Below are positions 61,573 to 64,000 of a stretch of 64,000 nucleotides of DNA, piece by piece; the stretch's first letter is position 1; every line of letters begins with the position of its first letter. Position numbers and translations under genes: made by a program. The notes under the pieces are model-generated. The model did not search any database, was not told the DNA's origin, and saw only the letters and a program-made list of their open reading frames with translations. Source of the stretch: Macrosoma leucophasiata (lineage: Eukaryota; Arthropoda; Insecta; Lepidoptera; Hedylidae); assembly GCA_036365455.1 (NCBI GenBank), contig JAWQUS010000017.1:1116001-1180000 (forward strand). The letters run 5' to 3'.

Positions 61573-62237
61573 CAGTGGTGGGTAAACTACGGCCCGCGGG
61601 CCAAATCAGGCCCCTTGAAGGTTTTTTTATGGCCCGCGGAGGGTCTCAAAGATAGAAATTGCAAAACTAAGATGATTGAACTTCAGGAATTAAAGAAAAA
61701 ACGGAAAGAAAAAATTGACTTCGGGCAGGAATCGAATCTGCTGCCTCAGGATAACAAGTCCAGCCACTTTACCACTAAGCTACCGAAGTTCCACAACGAT
61801 GCGTCAAATTTTGCTTTTCCTTTTTAGATTTTAACCGACTTAGCGTCGGTGAACGACATCCATTGATAACTAAATAATAGCTATACAAACGATATGATAG
61901 ACTTTGCAGTTTATACAATATCGTTAAGATGTCACTGTTCCCTTTATAAATGTGCTATTTATTTTTCGCAATAACATATGCGAGTGATCTTTAGAAATTA
62001 AAAAAAAAAAAAGTTTTTTTTTTCTTACCATTTTTATTTCTTTCCATTTTTTTTTTTTTTAATTCACTCGCATATGTTATATTAATGATTGAACCTCATT
62101 AAAGAACATACACAAGTCCTTTGTTTGTTTTTTTCAGTCCTGAGCACTTATATAAAAGCATTTTTCATTAATTATGGCCCGCTGTTGGAGTTTTTGCTTT
62201 ATTTCTGGCCCGACATCATAAAATTTGCCCACCACTG
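61573..62237. mobile_element. Non-autonomous hAT element with nested insertion
   Basis: Terminal inverted repeats CAGTGGTGGGTAAACT and TTTGCCCACCACTG; subterminal CGGCCCGCGGGCC and TGGCCCG words. The 8-bp target duplication is ATCTAACC (61565-61572) and ATTTAACC (62238-62245), one mismatch. Native length without the insert is about 250 bp; no transposase. Confidence 0.85.
61686..62084 (-). mobile_element. T2 element nested in the hAT element
   Basis: Flanked by a 14-bp duplication ATGATTGAACTTCA (61672-61685) and ATGATTGAACCTCA (62085-62098), one mismatch. The tRNA-like core on the minus strand is 61717-61790. GACTTTGCAGTTTATACAAT, CGCAATAACATATGCGAGTG and the inverted AATTCACTCGCATATGTTAT at the right end follow. 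Confidence 0.75.
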
Positions 62238-62383
62238 ATTTAACCGGAACACGATAGTGCTGAACACTACCATTTAGCGGCAGATAAATTAGGTAGGTAG
62301 CAAGCTTTAGGGCGTAGGCGGTGGTGCCTACGCCCTAGAGCTCCTACACTGGAACTCTACCACCAGTAAAATGTAGGTAATGT

Positions 62384-62566
62384 ATGGTCTCGTAATAATT
62401 ATTCCAGAGACGTAACAACTAATATCTCAAGGGTGGTACCGCATCTGCATTTTGACCTCTGGTCTTTGTTAGGCTGCAGTCATCACTTAACATCAATCTG
62501 AACTGCAGGCTTATTTACTTCTACATTATAGTATAATGCTACATTACATAGAAAATAAACCGTCTG
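62384..62566 (+). mobile_element. SINE-A, 5'-truncated
   Basis: GTAATGTATGGTCTCGTAAT to CTGCAGGCTTATTTACTTCT and ATTACATAGAAAAT. Confidence 0.7.
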
Positions 62567-62569
62567 ATA

Positions 62570-62893
62570 TTCCCTGATATTCCTTTTATTCAATACAAAT
62601 TTAAGTTGATATTGAACGGTAGCACTTTATCGTACTTCATCCCACTTTTTTGCACTCATCGTTAAAATACTTAACCAAACAGCCAAGCAATTAAAATATA
62701 ATCGCTTACCATGCTTCAGCGTTTTTCACGAGACGCGCTCGGCGCTTGTTGCGAGTTCTTATACCCACTACGTAATATTGTTTTATATGACTTTACGCTT
62801 TCTTCGTATTTTCTTTATAAAATCATTTTCTTTGCTTTGACAATTTGGATATAAGAATAAGAAGAATGTTCAATTCTCGTCTGTTGTCATAAG
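62570..62893. other. Unassigned sequence
   Basis: No feature recognised; CACGAGACGCGCTCGGCGCT near 62728 is a small GC-rich island. Confidence 0.3.
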
Positions 62894-62908
62894 TAATTTC
62901 AAAATAAT

Positions 62909-63183
62909 TGTTTTATATTATTTCGCATTAACACATGCTTGTGAAATATATTTTATTTTAAAGAAAAATGGAAAAAAAAAATGACTTCAGGCGAGACTCG
63001 AACTCGCGGCCTACTGGGAATCTAGTCCAGCCGCTCTTCCAATTGAGCTACTGAAGCCCTGCCCGATTTGTCAAATCTTTCCTTCACATTTATTGCATTG
63101 CTTTATGGTAGCAGCAGCGCCATCTATTTATTACCAACTCAAACCATCAAATTTTTCTTTCCATTTTTCTTGAAAATAAAATA
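62909..63183 (-). mobile_element. T2 element with 15-bp target-site duplication
   Basis: TAATTTCAAAATAAT at 62894-62908 and 63184-63198 is a perfect 15-bp duplication, so both ends are defined (275 bp). The tRNA-like core on the minus strand is 62983-63057. ATTTTAAAGAAAAATGG (left) is mirrored by CCATTTTTCTTGAAAAT (right), so the core sits between inverted flanks. Confidence 0.75.
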
Positions 63184-63198
63184 TAATTTCAAAATAAT

Positions 63199-63367
63199 AT
63201 ATTTAATAATTGTACAATGAAACGTTTAATATTCTCACATCAGTCATATTTGGTCTCCGTTAATTTGATCATGACATGTGTCCGAATATCACAATAATAT
63301 AAGTCGTATTTGGTCTCCGTTAATTTAATCATGTGTCCGAATATCGCCATAAGAGTGCCAATGTAAA
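63199..63367 (+). repeat. Short tandem duplication
   Basis: TATTTGGTCTCCGTTAATTT is present at 63249 and again at 63308, each followed by ATCATG...TGTGTCCGAATATC. Confidence 0.7.
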
Positions 63368-63590
63368 GACTCAAGAGCGTAGGCACCACCGCATTAACTA
63401 ATCTATCTGCCGCTATATAATAGTGTTCAGCATCATCGTGTTTGTTAGACGGTAATATTATTATATGGCTCCGTTATAATTATCACAAACATAGTAACTA
63501 AGGTCTACAGGGTGGCAACACATCTGCATTTGATCTATGGTTTTATGTAGATCACATAAAAAAGCTTGCTTGTTACTTTCATTACATGTT
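63368..63590 (+). mobile_element. SINE-A, diverged subtype
   Basis: ACTCAAGAGCGTAGGCACCA to TTGCTTGTTACTTTCATTAC; the tail has an ACATAAAAAAGC insertion. Confidence 0.75.
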
Positions 63591-63607
63591 TTGAAAACAC
63601 TAAGACT

Positions 63608-63878
63608 GGGTTGCACCAAGATATTGCATTTCACATCCTTCTCTTACTTGAACAGAATTCTGTAGTTAGAGATGGATGTAATTTTTTTTTTGACGTGACA
63701 ACGTCTTAAATTAGGTTGCGGCTCGGAGTCACTCATGAAAAAGTGTAACGCCCGGTAACGTAACGATGAGTCACTGAACGAGAGAGAGGCCTGCCGGACC
63801 GGCGAATGCCTTTCTACTGAGAAAAAGATGTTGTCACGTAAAATCTTCGCCCGTAAAACCGACTTTACAGGCAACCAG
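63608..63878 (-). mobile_element. Transposon fragment(s)
   Basis: GGGTTGCACCAAGATATTGC and CATCCTTCTCTTACTTGAAC match the MITE-like sequence near 9891. TTTGACGTGACAACGTCTTA, TAACGATGAGTCACTGAACG and GCCTGCCGGACCGGCGAATG form a GC-richer block whose 76-codon minus-strand frame I do not recognise; it resembles a widespread insect DNA-transposon end. Confidence 0.4.
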
Positions 63879-63879
63879 T

Positions 63880-64000
63880 TTTTTTTAATATAATTGAAGT
63901 GCTAAACAAGCATTCACAGCAGTTCACATTGATGTTAAGTGATGTCTGCAGCCTATAGACACCCACACAAACACCAAGGTCAAAATGCAGATGCGTTACC
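63880..64000 (-). mobile_element. SINE-A, cut by the window end
   Basis: TTTTTTTTAATATAATTGAA through AAAATGCAGATGCGTTACC; the 5' half lies beyond the window. CACAGCAG is duplicated in the CATGCAG region. Confidence 0.85.

Larger units (their letters stand above)
61388..62369 (-). mobile_element. SINE-A interrupted by an hAT element
   Basis: 3' part 61388-61572 and 5' part 62238-62369. The 5' part carries an extra fold-back AGGGCGTAGGC/GCCTACGCCCT at 62309-62336. Confidence 0.85.

Overview
The window looks like a gene-poor, transposon-saturated piece of a lepidopteran (moth or butterfly) nuclear genome. The main evidence is about 45 copies of one roughly 290-bp SINE that begins ACTGGTGGTAGAGCTCC and ends GCCACTTCCATTACATAAAA, the same architecture as the Bm1/Metulj class of lepidopteran SINEs. 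It is accompanied by Helitron-type ends (ACTAGCTGTGCCCGCGACTT and its complement), tRNA-headed SINEs, and jockey-, RTE- and R2-like LINE debris typical of that order. I found no convincing host protein gene, no functional tRNA or rRNA gene and no CRISPR array. Species assignment is not possible from this sequence, and all family names come from remembered sequence features, not from a search.

Layout. 0-2.4 kb: a short GC-rich patch, the first of five SINEs with a 5S rRNA-like head, a duplicated 175-bp repeat flanking a SINE, and a Helitron end. 2.4-5.0 kb: the largest coding relic, a broken non-LTR reverse transcriptase with a candidate restriction-type endonuclease tail. 5-11 kb: SINEs, Helitron fragments, an inverted pair of tRNA-like elements and minisatellite-bearing repeats. 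11.1-12 kb: a dead mariner. 12-14.4 kb: palindromic elements, RTE 3' ends and Helitrons. 15-18.5 kb: two local tandem repeats, one split by a MITE. 19.9-24.5 kb: tRNA SINEs, full-length SINEs and a 5'-truncated LINE with a 13-bp target-site duplication. 25-33 kb: SINE pieces, a 2-copy MITE, a tRNA SINE and a 0.6-kb inverted duplication. 34.0-34.4 kb: a perfect 155-bp inverted repeat. 34.6-38.2 kb: a 0.7-kb repeat, Helitrons and a cluster of tRNA SINEs. 38.2-40.3 kb: a chimera of two LINEs carrying an uninterrupted 453-codon frame. 41.5-43.4 kb: a long non-autonomous Helitron-like element. 43.9-44.9 kb: nested SINEs. 45-52 kb: repeat copies, a transposase relic and an hAT-like MITE. 54-57.4 kb: a four-copy local repeat and another jockey-type LINE tail. 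58-64 kb: nested SINEs, including a SINE interrupted by an hAT element that is itself interrupted by a tRNA-core element.

The parts do not form a pathway. They record successive insertions. LINE relics show which machinery could have mobilised the SINEs: (ATT)n-, (ATAC)n- and poly(A)-tailed families are all present. The points most worth following up are the 5S-headed SINE, a tRNA-core element family with repeated termini, the recurrent small perfect palindromes inside SINEs, the perfect 155-bp palindrome and the in-frame LINE chimera. Strand convention used here: SINE-A plus = poly(A) on the right; tRNA-type elements plus = tRNA-like strand; Helitrons plus = CTAGT end on the right.
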